This document shows positions 1-14,003 of a stretch of DNA of 64,000 nt, one piece after another. A model generated the notes under the pieces. That model did not search any database and was not told the DNA's origin. It saw only the letters and a program-made list of their open reading frames with translations. Source of the DNA: Trichoplax adhaerens (lineage: Eukaryota > Placozoa > Uniplacotomia > Trichoplacea > Trichoplacidae); the NCBI RefSeq assembly GCF_000150275.1, contig NW_002060967.1, forward strand, positions 310,001-374,000, in the 5' to 3' direction. The translations under genes and the position numbers were made by a program. Each line of letters starts with the position of its first letter. Positions within the stretch are counted from its first letter, which is position 1.

Positions 1-1311
1 TCACTGCTTCCCTGACAAATACGCTATTCAATCGTTTCCCTGAATAAAAATGAAAGAGAATCAAATCCTTTTCTCTCTTACATTACCTTTCACTTTTTCA
101 TCATGTGCTTGTCTTTCTAACTTTCTCCATCATCATTCAACCGTGTTGTCGTCTTCACCAGCACAAAAATGAATCAATCTCAACGGGATAATTAGCGTTA
201 ACGTAACTTCGACATTGAAAGACAGTCCTTTCTCTTTTCTCTTTTTTCTTTTTTGTCTGTGTGTGTATTAGACTAGTTCTACCCGATCCAATAAAGTAAA
301 CTTCTAATTTTGCTACTTCAAGCCTTTTCTTATTCCCATCATGATAATCAACGACGAACAAGTTCAAGAATACAGCTGATGATGATGTATTTTGTTGTTG
401 AAATTTCTGATATTTTGGGCACATTTCCAGAGGGTATTCTCTGATATTAGTGGTAATCAACTATCGATCATTTGATGAACAAGGCATTTTTTTCCACCAA
501 CTGATTCCAACAATTTCAAGAATACAGCTGATAATGATGTATTTGTTGAAATTTCTGATACTTTGGGACACATTCGAGGGGATTATCTGATATTGGTAAT
601 CAACTATCGATCATTCTATGAACAAGACATTTTTTTCTACCAACTCATTCACACTAGCGCTGGATGCGTACAGTATCTACATTGCCGTCGACTCATTCGA
701 CATGGTTGATAGTTCCATTTTATGCTTTGTACTGTATTGGCGTTAAGATTCATTCCATATCCGTATACTTTTTGCCTACAACAACGTACTCTCGTATTTC
801 TCAACCTATGATGTCGTTTCAGTAATTATCGCTTCATCAAGTTGTAATAATTTAAAAAATGAATGTCATTATCATCCCAACGCTAACCGTATAGAGTAGA
901 AGGATACATCCTTCTATTGAATGTTGGATACTGACAGCATGCAAGAATTTTACAAACCTGATCCCATTTCATTACATTAAGAATAAAGGATGCATTTTAC
1001 CATGCCATTGACAAGAAGTTACGCGTACTACTTATATCGAGTTGATCCCTTATATATTTTTTTTTTTCCCTTTACGCGTATTAGTCGTGAAATGGACATC
1101 GTAGAAAATCGTTTAAATGAACTAAAACGATGCACATTAGTTGCCGTTTTAATGGCGATGTTATAACCCTTTACATAATTTTCCTAACAATGTCCAACGC
1201 TTTCTTAAATGACACTGTTGACTTAAAATGTTTAAATGCATTTTAAACTTCAATTTACATATTACGATCCTTTTAATCTAATCCATAATCCATTTTCGTA
1301 TCCATCATTAG
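1..1311. other. Non-coding stretch upstream of the first visible CECR2 exon
   Basis: No exon could be supported here. The stretch is AT-rich with short pyrimidine tracts. It contains a short direct duplication at about 363-650 (listed separately). The family expects a further N-terminal exon before 1312. I looked for one in this stretch and did not find a convincing candidate, so it probably lies to the left of the window or is too short or diverged to see. Confidence 0.5.
363..650. repeat. Two-copy direct duplication, period about 151 bp
   Basis: A segment beginning TTCAAGAATACAGCTGAT at 363 recurs at 514. Both copies continue through a shared stretch containing GAAATTTCTGATA, then GGTAATCAACTATCGATCAT and a T-run followed by CCAACT or CTACCAACT. 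The copies differ by small deletions and substitutions, so the duplication is not very recent. It is non-coding as far as can be seen. Confidence 0.75.
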
Positions 1312-4300
1312 GATTTAGAAGATGATCTTTTACGAGACAGAGACAAGGAAGACGAGCAACAACAATCTCTAGTCCATGAATTGTGCATCAGACTACTTTC
1401 GGCTATTTACGGCAAGAACGTGAGGTAAGGACACTGTACACAATTTTTAGCAATTACTAAACATGATATCCATGAGACGAAAAGTACATCAAATGCCCAA
1501 AATATCCAAATTCACCACGAAAATAGGCGTTAAGCGCGCTTAATCAATCATAAACGATAGCTTTCTATGATTTAGAGATTGGAAAAAAAGCTACTAGTCT
1601 ATGTACGCGCTAGTTTTTGAGTCTACTTTATCCTACGATAACGGCATAAAGTACTATTCTATAAAGTACAAGATGGAAAATACCTTTATGGTAGCGCACA
1701 TAATTTGATTGAAACTGTAACTCAGTCAGATATAGCAATGGCCATTTCGATATTTGATCAACTTGCACGTCATTTGTCAGAGGATATCCGTAACAAATAT
1801 TTTTGCAAGGGTTAATAGAGTGTTAAAAAAAGGATGCAGATATTTTTCGGTATTTCTACCAAGATGTCACGTCATTTTCCATTACGAAGCTACTATAACT
1901 AATCGTTCATCTACGTTTTGAAGCAGACAATTTATCTTCACACCGATTGCAGTTGTTATTTTTTCTACTTTTACTTAAATTTTTTTTCATTCATGACTCA
2001 ATCTTTTGTTTCACTTTTACTTTGTTTCATACAGTAAGCGTCTAGTTTTAAACGTTCAAACATTTAAGCGGTCTCGTTAATTTTCTTGTAAATGATAGCA
2101 TCCTTGAAAATGATGTAAGAATTTGATTTTCTCTTTCATTATTGTTGTATTATTTTGAAAATAGTTAGCAAGTTTGATATATATATATGCTGTATACGCG
2201 TATACCCTTAAGTTATACCGATCTCTTTTCTTATACAAAACATTGAGCGTGGGTGATGATTACAGTGCCATGTTGCGCGCATGCTAATGGATTAGAGTAA
2301 AAGAAGTGGTAACTATTTAAATCTTACTGAGAAGATTATATTTTGAATCACTCTACATACAGTAATAAAACATAACAGTACAGTACTTAAGGAGAGATTT
2401 TGAACGTGTTTTGTATTGATAGGAACCCACAAATGAGGATAATTTAGAAAACAGTTCTGATATTAGTCGCACTAACTAGCGTTGTGCATCCAGTATGATA
2501 TACTATACCTACGTATAAACCAATAACCATTATTATTTATTTTATTTTATTTTATCATTATTATTTGTAAGTGACGAATGCAAGTTATACGGTAGTAAGA
2601 TACATGTGTACTGGAATAGTAGGTAATGAAGTTGTTCGTTTTATTATCCCACAAGAGCCAGATTGGCCACGATAGCGCTATACTGTGCATCTAAATCTTG
2701 AAAGCGTAAAATGGGTTTCCCATTCATTATCAACCTAAATTTCTTAATCTCCCATTTTCTTTTTAAAAATAATTATAATCATTTAATCAATCACTTAGAA
2801 TATTGTAAAGTGCAGAATAGTACTATCCCCGTAGATTAGCGCTATTCGAAACGACGCCAAAACAAGTCTAATTTAGCTTAGTTTATTAAAAAGATACATT
2901 TTTGTTATACATTTATAGCATTACAGTTTTGCGTCTTAAAATGTCTTGTTACACATGATAATTCACTAATGTACAGCAGTGTTATATCGACTCTAGTAGA
3001 AAATAAAAAATGTGTTGCTTGTTGTACAGTACTACTTGACAAAAGCGTACACCGTTACTGTTTACTTCTTGCCATTGAAGTTGGACACGTGCGCCTTGTA
3101 CAGTATACCAGGCGAAGTGATGCCATTGTGAAATCTGAAAAAGTAGTTGATGGTTACTGTATGCTTATCAGATCGATGATTTTTTCCTTGAGTTGATAAA
3201 AAAAAATAATATATGAACATATTACAAATAATTATTGGTTAGTTGTGGTGATATCATAATTAATCACAGCCTTCAGTAATGAATGATATAAGGGGAAAAT
3301 ATACTGATTTCTCGACATAAAATCTTGTACAATAAATCGCTTACTTCCTTCATCCTTTTAATAACCATTGTAGTCATACTTTGTAACGTTCATACTATTT
3401 TAATATGTAATATCAAAATAACCTGTAATAGAATTAACCTGATATGAAACAACATCAAGTGAACAAAATAGTTAACAATAATTCTACAATTGTCGAGTAT
3501 AAATTAAATAGTGCAGAAATATCCGTTCTTAAATGTAGTAGCGTTATACCATACTTCATTCCTTTGGTCTCACTTATAGGTATAGGACACTTCGTTGGCA
3601 AATAAAATATTTCACTTTATAATCTCGTAGCTAAGATACGTTTTTATGGTCGTTGTTGTACTGTAGATATATAAAAACTAGTACAATTTAATTTAAAGCA
3701 GCATTTGCTATCTCTACAAGTTATTGCTGTAGATCATTGAAACCACCGTACGTATTATTGCAAGGCAAACAACAGAGTTAACCATGAGAACTGTACAACT
3801 AGTAGTGATCTATAGTCATACACGTATGTTGCGGCATACAATATACTCGTATAAGTACGCAAGCACAGCTTTCCTAGATTACCAGTATGAAATTTATCGT
3901 GTAAATTAATTAAGAAAAAACTACCATTATATTATCGCATATCTGATAAATTGCATCCTATTGTTTTCCTGTATCTCAAATGCTATGATATGCCGATAGT
4001 ATACCAGTGACTACGGACTACTTAAAAAAAAAGAAAGAGTGTATTGCTGTTTCGTTTTTAGTGATCCCTACCGGCAGATATAATTGGCGTGTCCTGCAAG
4101 GATTGTGTTATACTATAATGGGATCGCTAATCCACTTTCATATTTACTCTGCACAGTATTAGTACAGTATTACAGAATATACACGTATATAGTTATATTA
4201 TACACGGTAATATTGGTGACCGACTGGTGGCTAACAATATTTTTAGTTAGTGTGAAATAGGATAAGGGGTAAATCGTCCGTTCTACAAGTATACCGATTT

Positions 4301-7300
4301 CGTGATCGCACTCGTACATCTTTCTTGAATGACGTTTTGAAATCTTCGCCGACATACAGTACGTACAATAAGTACGTGCCATTCACAGCCTAAGCGGTAT
4401 TCTAATGTTTACTAGCTTCGACAATCAAATACAGGGTATTTGCAGTAGTGTATAGTACGTACATGCTGTGAGCTTGTTTGTTACATTGAAATGGTATTTT
4501 TATAAATGCTAGATACAGTAGACAGATTAAATCATACCACTTGCTACTCTTCAGTTTGATAAGTATATTAAATTAATTTCAAAAATGTTTTTACGATATC
4601 TGTTTTACTAAAATTAAACCAAGGTACATCTTTAGTAGAACTTTACTTTAACAGATATACTGTACTAGTACAGCATACAGTATAATTAATTGACTGCGTA
4701 TAAATTAAAGTTAATCTGCCCTTTCTTTTACTGTTTATACCTGTTGATACTATCATCAACAAGCTTGCACAGTATTTTTGGTTTTTCTACGGCAACTACA
4801 TCAGTTCCTTTATAGAAATAATTTTGGTAGGAGAAAATTGTATCCCATTTAAACTATTCTGCTCGCCAGCTTTACCATATTAATCCCTGCTTTTTCGATT
4901 GTAAATTTTACAGTTTGGAAAACAATATGCTAAATGTTATTCTTTTTAATATCATTTGGAAATTTATAATATATCAGCACTAACTATTGCCATGTACTAG
5001 CTGATTTGCTAAACACGTTAATAATTCAATCAAGGCAATTCTTTGTGATTACGTGTTTATCATATTGATAAAATACTGTAATAAAGCCCTTATAACATAA
5101 TAGCTATTATATGAGTATGTCGCGATAGATAATTAATTCAAGATCTGAATTATTCGGTACATTACACCTGCACGGGGAATTTCATTTTGGACTAGTTGTT
5201 CAATGGGATAGAAAGGTTAAAAATAATTCGTTATAAGATCTGACGTTCAGGTGCGAGTATATGCAGATTAACTTATACCGTCTAATTACAGTATGATACT
5301 ATACACTTACTATTAATATCTATTCCAATGTGCATGGGATGCCCCGGTTACTACTTTAGGAAACATACAGCTATCTCTCTTCGATTTTGGTTTGATTTTT
5401 ACTTTTAAGTTGAATTATGATGCGTCATCACTTTTTTAGTCCTGTATGAAATAGTGTCGTATTTTAATTTTTTTGAATTAATTATTCTGTTTGCAGTATT
5501 TCCTGAGAATGTGCAATGTATCTATTTATGACAGTAGCAGAATATAGTCATTTATTAATCGTTAAATTACTATGGCATGTGATAATGTTGCTGGATTCAA
5601 CAATGATATCTATATGCAAGGAAAAGAAGATGTAAATCGGATTTCTTTATTCCTTTACACTGATAGCGATGACGAGTTTTCGACCTATCTGTTGGATATA
5701 TTAACGGTCAGGTATGAAGTGGAGGAGAATCATCCACATCCTTTATGTGACAGACAATTCGGGTAAGATTATGGTATTTGCTCTTACCAACGATTATGTA
5801 GGGTAGTACAATAATTCTTACTGTAGTAATCGCTAGTTAGTATAGAATAGAATGAATTTGAAGCAAATAAATACGTTACTAAATGATAGATTACATATAT
5901 TGGCATTTGTTCTCATATCAAATATCATTCAAGATTAGTTTTCACGTCGTTTTATTTCTCAATTCATATAAATAATAGCTATCGTAACAGTATACGAGCC
6001 ATATTATCATTTGTGATCATTTTATTTTATAACTCTTATTTAATTATTTGATAATTCTCTGGCCCTGTCTTACTATAGCCAATTAACACCCCTCGAAAGA
6101 ATCAACATCTTGCATAAGTTATGTGATTGGTCAATAGACAGTTTTGACGAAACTGTTAGGGTATGTAAATTATATATTCAAACTGCAATATATAATTAAT
6201 CATATTGATTAGTATATTGTGCTTGATAACGATTTAAGCTTACTAATTTATTTGTTCACCACAATAGGCAATCGATGCAGACGCTACACGTTTAGAACCT
6301 GTTGGAGTTGATCGGCATGGAAATAAGTATTGGTATTTTTTCGGGACAAGGTTATATAAAGAAGCAGTAAATAATAGTAGCAATAATAGAAAGAGATCTT
6401 CGAAAGCGAACAATAAGATTAAAAAGAAAGGTCGTGGTAGGCCAACAAAAAATAATAAGTAAGTACATATTTTGCTCTCCTTTATATGATACAAAGTAAA
6501 TTAATTAAATCTCAGATTAACCTGAGTTTATTGTATTTAAATTCATTGTATATCTTCGTTAGAGCAGTATACTAGATGTTAAAATATTATAGAAGGAACG
6601 TATTATATATGAATCTAGAAGTAGTAATTTAATCGAATTATTATCATTAAAAGTAATCAAGAAATTCAAAATGGAATGGTTAATAACAAGGAAAGTACAT
6701 TATGGTCAGTAGTCTGTGCTACTGCTGCGGAATGGTCAAAGTTAGCAAAATCTTTTCGGCAAAGTACCGACAAAAATGAAAAGTATCTTTACGCAACATT
6801 GTCAACAGATTTCGTACCAGAAATTCCTTCTATGATTATTCATAGGGTGCGTATTAATAATACTAAAGCGTATACAGTATTGACAGTAAAAACTTAAAAA
6901 TTATTTCTTAAGATTATAATCAAAGTTTTGATAGTATTGTAACATTAATAATATGTTGAAGAATGATATTTATTTTTAAATATCTTCGTTTGCATTTGGT
7001 TATTTAATACTAATAATTATAGGAATAAATTGATATTTTTTAACAACTTAGGAAAAAGCGGCTCATAAAAAGTTAATGCTAGAATTAATGCCAAGAAGGA
7101 CTTCTAATAGAATTGCTTCTAAGGTGGCGCGAAGAAATGAAGGCGAAGACTCTGTCAGTAGATTACTTTTATTTAGACTTCCATGGATTATTAATGTTAA
7201 TAAAAAGTGGACTAAGAATTTTGTTATCTATTTCAGATATATTTATTAACGTCAATTTTTAAATATAATGTCTAGGAGGAAGACGAAGATGAAGATGAAA

Positions 7301-10277
7301 GCAAAAAAGCTGAAGAATTAGCGCAGATTAGAATGGAAAGAGAGAAGGAAAGAAGGCAAAAAGAAAGAGAAGAGCAAAAGGCTGCTAAAGCTAGAAGAGA
7401 TAAGGGTAAATATAATGTAATTAAAGGCTTAATTAGAAGTTGATTCTTCGCTAAAGCTGGTTCATTTTCTTTTATATCACAATCGAAATTATCAATAAAT
7501 TACTTTTTAGATGGACTGCAAAGTCCGCATTGTTTATTGCTAAGTTAAAGTTTACTTTTACTTGTACTAAATTAAATTTATAGAAAGACAAGATCGCGCT
7601 GAGCGAGTTAAACTCAGACATGAACGAATTATGTGGCAACAAAGTGGTCTAGGATCACTACCAGAATACCTTCAAAGCAAAAATGATGGTAAAACCTATA
7701 ATGAAAGCGAAGAAGAATCAGTCGAGGACGAATATGAAGATTTATATATTGGCATGCACAAAAGTATTTAACACGAGTTATATGTATTGATAGCCTGTCA
7801 GTATTAGTTGGTTGTAGGATAATTGTAACATGTTGTTTTTTTACTTCATGTTTTTGATCCAACGTTGTACTGTACTCTTAAATTAATCTACTATATGTAT
7901 GCTATAACACCTCGCATTTGTAGTAATTGAAGTGTTTAAAAAGCATGAAGATTCTTGGCCCTTTATGGAACCAGTTACGGAAGATATTGCTCCGGGGTAT
8001 TTTGAAGTTATCGAGGTTGGATATTTTTTTAATTGTCTTAAAAATATTTGGGATGAAATTGACCCTTTATCAATATGTCAATATGTGTACAATTATTGAT
8101 ATTGAGGACGAAATTAGTATTTTCGTAATAATTTGTTAGCATTAATAATTGGAAATTATAATTAATGATATGCTTTAGCAACCAATGGATATTGAAACTA
8201 TCGAGAAAAAGTTAGAGAAACGAACATATAAAAAATCTGAAGAGGTAAAAAATATCTTTGCAATTGTACTTTAAATATAATTACCGTGTTCAGAATTTTG
8301 TGTGAATTACTATTAATTTTATTTTATTAGTATTTTTTGTGATAAAGATACTAACCGTTATGTCTTAACTATATTTTCTATTATAGTTTATCAGTGATAT
8401 GCGCTTAATATTTGCCAACTGTATAGAATATAACGGAGAAGATAACTGTATGCTTATCTACCTTATAACGTTTTTTATCAGTTAAGGCTTGTATAACATA
8501 TTGTACTTAATATCTATTATTACAATGTTATCGCTGCATTTTAGGTTATACTGAAATGGCTCATAAACTTGAAGCCATGTTCAATAAGAGTGTACAGAAA
8601 CATCTATTAGATGATGACAAAACAAGCGATGAAGAGTATAAGATAGAAAGCGAGGTATCTAGTGAATCCAGTGAAATAGAGGAGGACGAAAATGAGAACG
8701 ATTCTGCTCCTAAAAGAGCTAGAGGAAATATCCCACATCCACCTATATCAAACGGTGGTACTTTTACAGGTGTACAGAATAACTGGAATGGTCATCCTAA
8801 CAATGTGGTTATGTCGAATGTGGCACCTTATCCTTACCCTAACTATGTACACCATCCGCAATATGCGCCTTTTATTCATACTGGTCAATCCCCTATTAAT
8901 CAAAATTCTGTTCACGGTCATCCATTTCCTCATTATTATCCTACCGGACAACCAGTAGTTGACAATCACATGCACAAATCAATTGGTAATAATAATCAGC
9001 AACCTAATTATACCAATATACCAGCGTGGAATAATCCAATGATGGTAAATCATGGAGAATCTAGTGCCACTAGTGGTATGAGGCAAATGCAGGGTAATAA
9101 CAAAGGCCGTTTGCAACAATTATTAGAATTTGGGACGCAGCAAGCGCAACTTTTATCACAACCAAGGCATGTCTTTCCTTCAACTCCTCAACAACAAGCA
9201 CATACTCTGACTCCACCATATAACAATCATTTGCCTCATTCATCACCTCATCTTCCATCAGCTTCGATGATTCAGCAGCCGCATCAGCAATTTTTTCCTT
9301 CTAAAATGTCTCAACTTCCTAATAATCATGCTAATTTGACAAATACCGGAGGAGATTTGACCGTTAATTCGAAAGCAAGTCAAGATGTCTCTAATACATC
9401 TAATAGCAATCAACCGAATCGATTATCAGCAGGAAACCGTGAAGTAGCTCAAAATGCTGCTCGCCTAAACCTTCCAATGCCTTATACTGGAACGGGTGGA
9501 GTCGATCATGCATCTAATATAGCGCAGCAGTCAAATAGCTATAATCCTATGAAGGGACATGTACCAACTAACGAATACGCTAATTCTGTAAGTAATCAGA
9601 GTAAGCAAGGATCTGTAATTAATGCTTCATCTTATCCGGCGAGTACTGATAGTGGTAATAGTAATTCGTTAAATATTGAACGAGGAAGTTCTGTTGAACC
9701 AGTAATACAAAGCGCAAATGGTCATTTATCGCCGAATGAATATTTTCCTAATTATGGTAACGCACAACAATATAATCAAGGAACATTATCTAAGCAATTT
9801 TATCCGGATCTTAATTGGCAACCATCATACAATACTAGTAAAGAACCATACGATGGTACTGGTCCTATGACTCATTCACAGCCTGTTATGCAGCATCATT
9901 ATCCTGCTTATTTTCAACATCAATCCGTAGACGGTGCACATAATCTTAAACAGCAACAACAATATCATAACCCTCAATTTTATAATCCAGGATTTACTTC
10001 TGCCATAAATCCAAATACGTCAGAGTTTACCAATGCTATGCCACTTTTGAAAAATGGTGAAATTAGTAATCAAGCCAAAGGTAAGTTTATATGTTGATGA
10101 TTTCTCTATATCTGAAAATGTATATTGTCCAATGTATAAAAAAATGTGCTAGAATTATAATATTTGTATTTGGATGGGTGATTTAATATATGCTAGTTAA
10201 CTGCCTATATTATTGGATTGCTTTAAAAATATGCTATTATTTGACTGTATAACTTTCTAGATGAAGAATGCAGTTAG
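1312..10277 (+). CDS. CECR2: CECR2-like DDT and bromodomain chromatin-remodelling protein, N-terminus incomplete
   Basis: CECR2 proteins bind acetyl-lysine and partner with ISWI ATPases in the nucleus. Thirteen exons join in frame: 1312-1424, 5667-5762, 6079-6160, 6268-6458, 6654-6846, 7052-7153, 7276-7405, 7584-7763, 7924-8015, 8179-8244, 8387-8447, 8545-10080 and 10261-10277 (952 codons plus stop). Exons 1-4 carry the DDT-like region ([13 protein letters not shown], then [19 protein letters not shown]). A basic AT-hook with core GRGRPTK ends exon 4. A Glu/Lys/Arg coiled stretch spans exons 6-8. The bromodomain covers exons 9-12: its WPF shelf is in SWPFMEP and its acetyl-lysine Asn is in CIEYNG. 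The last large exon encodes about 500 residues rich in Asn, Gln, His, Pro and Ser without domains. The C-terminus is far shorter than in vertebrate CECR2. The first exon was placed by its match to the family N-terminus and by phase. A still earlier exon is expected. The 5-residue terminal exon is an inference from phase and a good acceptor. Confidence 0.9.
1425..5666 (+). other. Long first visible intron of the CECR2-like gene
   Basis: The 4.2 kb interval begins with donor GTAAGG and ends with a pyrimidine-rich acceptor (TTTCTTTATTCCTTTACACTGATAG). It is AT-rich, has many CAGTA/TACTG words and contains no other exon I could support. The small open frames inside it have no recognisable domain. 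Confidence 0.7.
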
Positions 10278-11103
10278 GAACTATATACTCCTGTTTGTTT
10301 AAGAAGTCAGCACTGAAAGAATTCTTATTTCAAGAATTCATTTTAATGACAATATATCGATATTGTTCTACTTGTAAATGACGAAGAAAATTATGGCTGG
10401 TATAAGATCTGATCAATTTGGAAATATAAGTCGTACAACCAGACGCGAGTTTTATTAATTATAGGCATAATTTCATAAAATACATTGGAAGAATTGTTAA
10501 TAGCCTTATAGAAGTACTACTGCTATTTATGTTATATTATTCTTTGTTACATCAGAATGCATGTCTTACGAGTATGTATTAATTGTATAATGATAAAGCT
10601 AATGATCATCTAATAACTTTCTTTAAGTGAACAAATTTATGTACTGTGTTTAATTTATAAAATGTATTATTTCTTAATAGTTATCTAGTTTTTGTACAAT
10701 ATTTTACTTGCATGATAAAAATACCATTGTTAGTTTGTATATGCAATGGTATTTGTTACCTTATATACACAATTGCAACAGGAGAACTATGACTATAAAT
10801 TTAGACATGGAGAACAGTCTAGGAAAAAGGAACAAAGTATTTGACCGTTTTTAAAAAGATTTCGTATTGGTAATATTACCTTTGTATTGTATGGAAAATA
10901 GATGATTCAAATTTGGATGCGATTAGCTAGATTTTACACATCCATTGTTAAGTGTAGTACGATGTACCTATGATTATTACTATAGTATGTCTGTTGTGCT
11001 CATTTAAACAAGAATCGATTCCTATACTGTAGAAAGAAAGTATATATTACGATAAACTACAGTAAGCAGTAATGTTCAATTAATTATTCTCATCTTCGGA
11101 GGT

Positions 11104-11262
11104 AATAATTCTTATTGTTACTATAATTATTATTATTGTTAACGTTATTAATATTATTGTTACTATTATTATTATTATTAATATTGTTATTGTTATTATT
11201 ATTATTAATATTATTATTATTGTTATCACTATCGTTATTATTGTCATTATTGTTATATCAAT
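11104..11262. repeat. ATT/GTT trinucleotide low-complexity tract
   Basis: About 160 bases consist almost entirely of ATT, GTT and occasional ACT/CGT triplets. The two apparent leucine-rich or isoleucine-rich open frames over it are artefacts of the tract. The interruptions suggest an old microsatellite. Confidence 0.85.
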
Positions 11263-14003
11263 ACATTGCAATATCGTTAACATTATTCTTGTGGCTAATA
11301 TTCTTACACGAGTCTACTGTATGATCATGATGTTACGTTATCCTAACTATAATGCTGTATTATTATCGTTAAATAGATTTTCTACTAATCGATTCCTTAG
11401 GTATTTCGCTACATACTTTTAATTTTACATTGCCGTAAATAGTTGGCTATCTTTAAAAATTGGTACAAGCAAACAACATTGTACCAAACCTACTAATGTA
11501 CTTATTAACTTATTAATTAGTTGTAATAAGTGTTGTACAGTTTGGGTTTTACTACATTTACATTGCTCTTATTAAACTTTGGCATTGGTTTAGTCTATTA
11601 ATTTATAACTAATGAAAGTGATAAAAGTACGTAGGAATATTATTCCTTGTATTTAATCCTCGTATGCACTATACTGAATATCTGGTGGGGTTGTTACGCG
11701 TTATTTTATAATTACTATTGGAAAGCTATAATTTCCCTTAAATTACAAGCATAATTCTATCGGTCACTGCGACTGGGTGCATAATATTACTGATGTTGTA
11801 AAGCAAGTGATTATGGCATTGCTACAGTATTTGACTTATCTCGAGGGTGTATCGTACTAGGAATGAAGTGACTGCTATTGGACCGATATACCGAAGAGAC
11901 GCATCGTAATATTAATGTAAGAAATGGAGATGTTAGCTTACGTGATTGGAGTAGACTATGCAAGAGCTATCATTCGTATACAGCAAAATCCACTTTTACT
12001 TTCTAATACAGATATGATCTATCCAATATATCAGTTTCCTGTTAGACCTAATTTTATTATACTTGTACTTGTAACGGTAAATGAAAGGGAAGAGCAAAGT
12101 CTAAAACTTTGCTGAATATTAATTTACTGTTGTTGAAGTATCGAGTGAACCACTATCAAAGCGTCGAGCAGTTAGATTAGTGCAGTATGTATAAAAAGAG
12201 TCTTGTTGAAGTAATATTCTACACACGTATCTAGTATAGTGTATGTCGTTAATGGCGTATTAGTTAAGTGCAGTAGTTATCACAATATGCTAAACACTCT
12301 ATTAGTACGGTACTATTTACTCTCGTTGGATTGTATAGGAGCTATAGTTGCGATGTATTCAGACGGTATTAGCACAGTACTTTGTTTAATTCAAATCGAT
12401 TTGTAATGCTTGTCTAACGAGCGTTTGCTACCGCTGCATGCTATATTTATTCATGCACAGCATTCACCGTATCCTGTATTAGGACTTTTGTAATGTCTCG
12501 TATTGTAATTGGCTTTTTTTTAAGTATAACTTAAAAATTTGGATACCGATGCGCAATTTCTCATTACTCTTTCTTAAAGGCTTGAAAATTTAACGCTGAT
12601 TAATTAATGTTTTGACGAATGTAGGCATGTCAAGAGTAGCGATGATAAGTTATAAATAGTAAATTCTGTGGGTTTTATCAGATTTACAAGTGCATCTTAT
12701 GCACGCTGCAACCTGTAGATAAAGTAGACTTTACGTAAAGTTATTGTTATAACTCATATCAGTCAATTTTTATTGAAAAAAAGTACAATTCTACTGAACT
12801 AGTACAGACAGCAAGAAATTAATTTTCATGGAACATTAGAGTGCTCTTCATCAGTGTATATACCCTGTTACCGTATATTGATAGCACCGTTTGTCCGTAA
12901 GTTATAGATATGAAGTTTATGAACTTTGAATATCAACTGCACATTTAAAGCATATTCACCTAATCAAACGGGAGATGTATCGAAAGACTATAGACGGTAA
13001 ACATAAGGTTAAAGTTGAACAGTTACAATTAGATATATATATACAATTGATTGCATTACTTCACAGTGTACATAAATGGCAGTGATGTTGATAATCACAT
13101 GATGAGAACAATTATTCAGACCTTATTGACTTTAGCTACGAGCTATTAATCTAACTTTATTATTATCTACAAATTGATCGTTACAGTTTATATTTATGCC
13201 GATTTATAACTATGAAATTGACTTTCAATAAAGTTTGGGTTTAGTTTTGTCTGAGAAAGACTAGTGGTGTTACTATTCCTCCTGACGATAAGAGATTGTC
13301 AATAATTAGAGTTGCAGTGTTGACCGACGTCAGGGAGGACTAACCTGAGAGTACTATAAACTGGTAGTGTCTAGTTTGGTGTATTAGTTCAATTTTTCCT
13401 CGTTTCTAAATTTAGATTGAGTACATCCCCTTATAGGCCTTATTGATATCGTCCTATACAGTGGAAAATGCCGTTTTTATCGTTGAATTCGCCTCCTTCT
13501 ACTACATACACTAGAATGATATCAATGAACCGAATCAATTTGGCAAGATTTGAACATTGCTGCGAGCATTGTCCAATTTCGTATATATGAAATTCAACCT
13601 TGAGCGAAAATTTATCCGAAATATGTATTGAATATGCAACTATTCTAATCAAAGACTAACCCCCTCTAGATCAACAGCAGAAACTGTGGTATAAAGCGTT
13701 TTAATAATTTGTCAAAGAATAATTTCACACTGTACGGTATACTCATAGTACAATTATATGAACTAAGCGCCTTGGACGACTTTCATGGCTAAGCATAGTA
13801 TCTGGTAGTCCATGGCTTCATGCCATATGACTGCATATAATCGCTTTCAAAAATGAAGTCACTAGTTCGGTGCTCACTGTAAATTATAAACCATTACAGT
13901 AATGCTTAAAAAGTACTATCAAGCACTTTTATGTGTACAGTATGTAGTAGTTTCAGCTAATTACAGTAGTAATTGAAGTACGGTAGCTTTAAGAAGTAGG
14001 ATA

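Noticed and set aside
155-460. 101-residue minus-strand open frame near the left edge
   Set aside because: It overlaps the 151 bp duplication and a pyrimidine tract, the second copy does not keep the frame, and no domain or splice support is visible.
5572-5666. ATG at 5572 as the start of the CECR2-like protein
   Set aside because: Residues before 5667 are not family-like. A strong pyrimidine-rich acceptor ends at 5666, and the phase matches the upstream exon at 1312-1424.
11080-11324. Leucine-rich and isoleucine-rich open frames on both strands
   Set aside because: They are translations of an ATT/GTT trinucleotide tract, not proteins.
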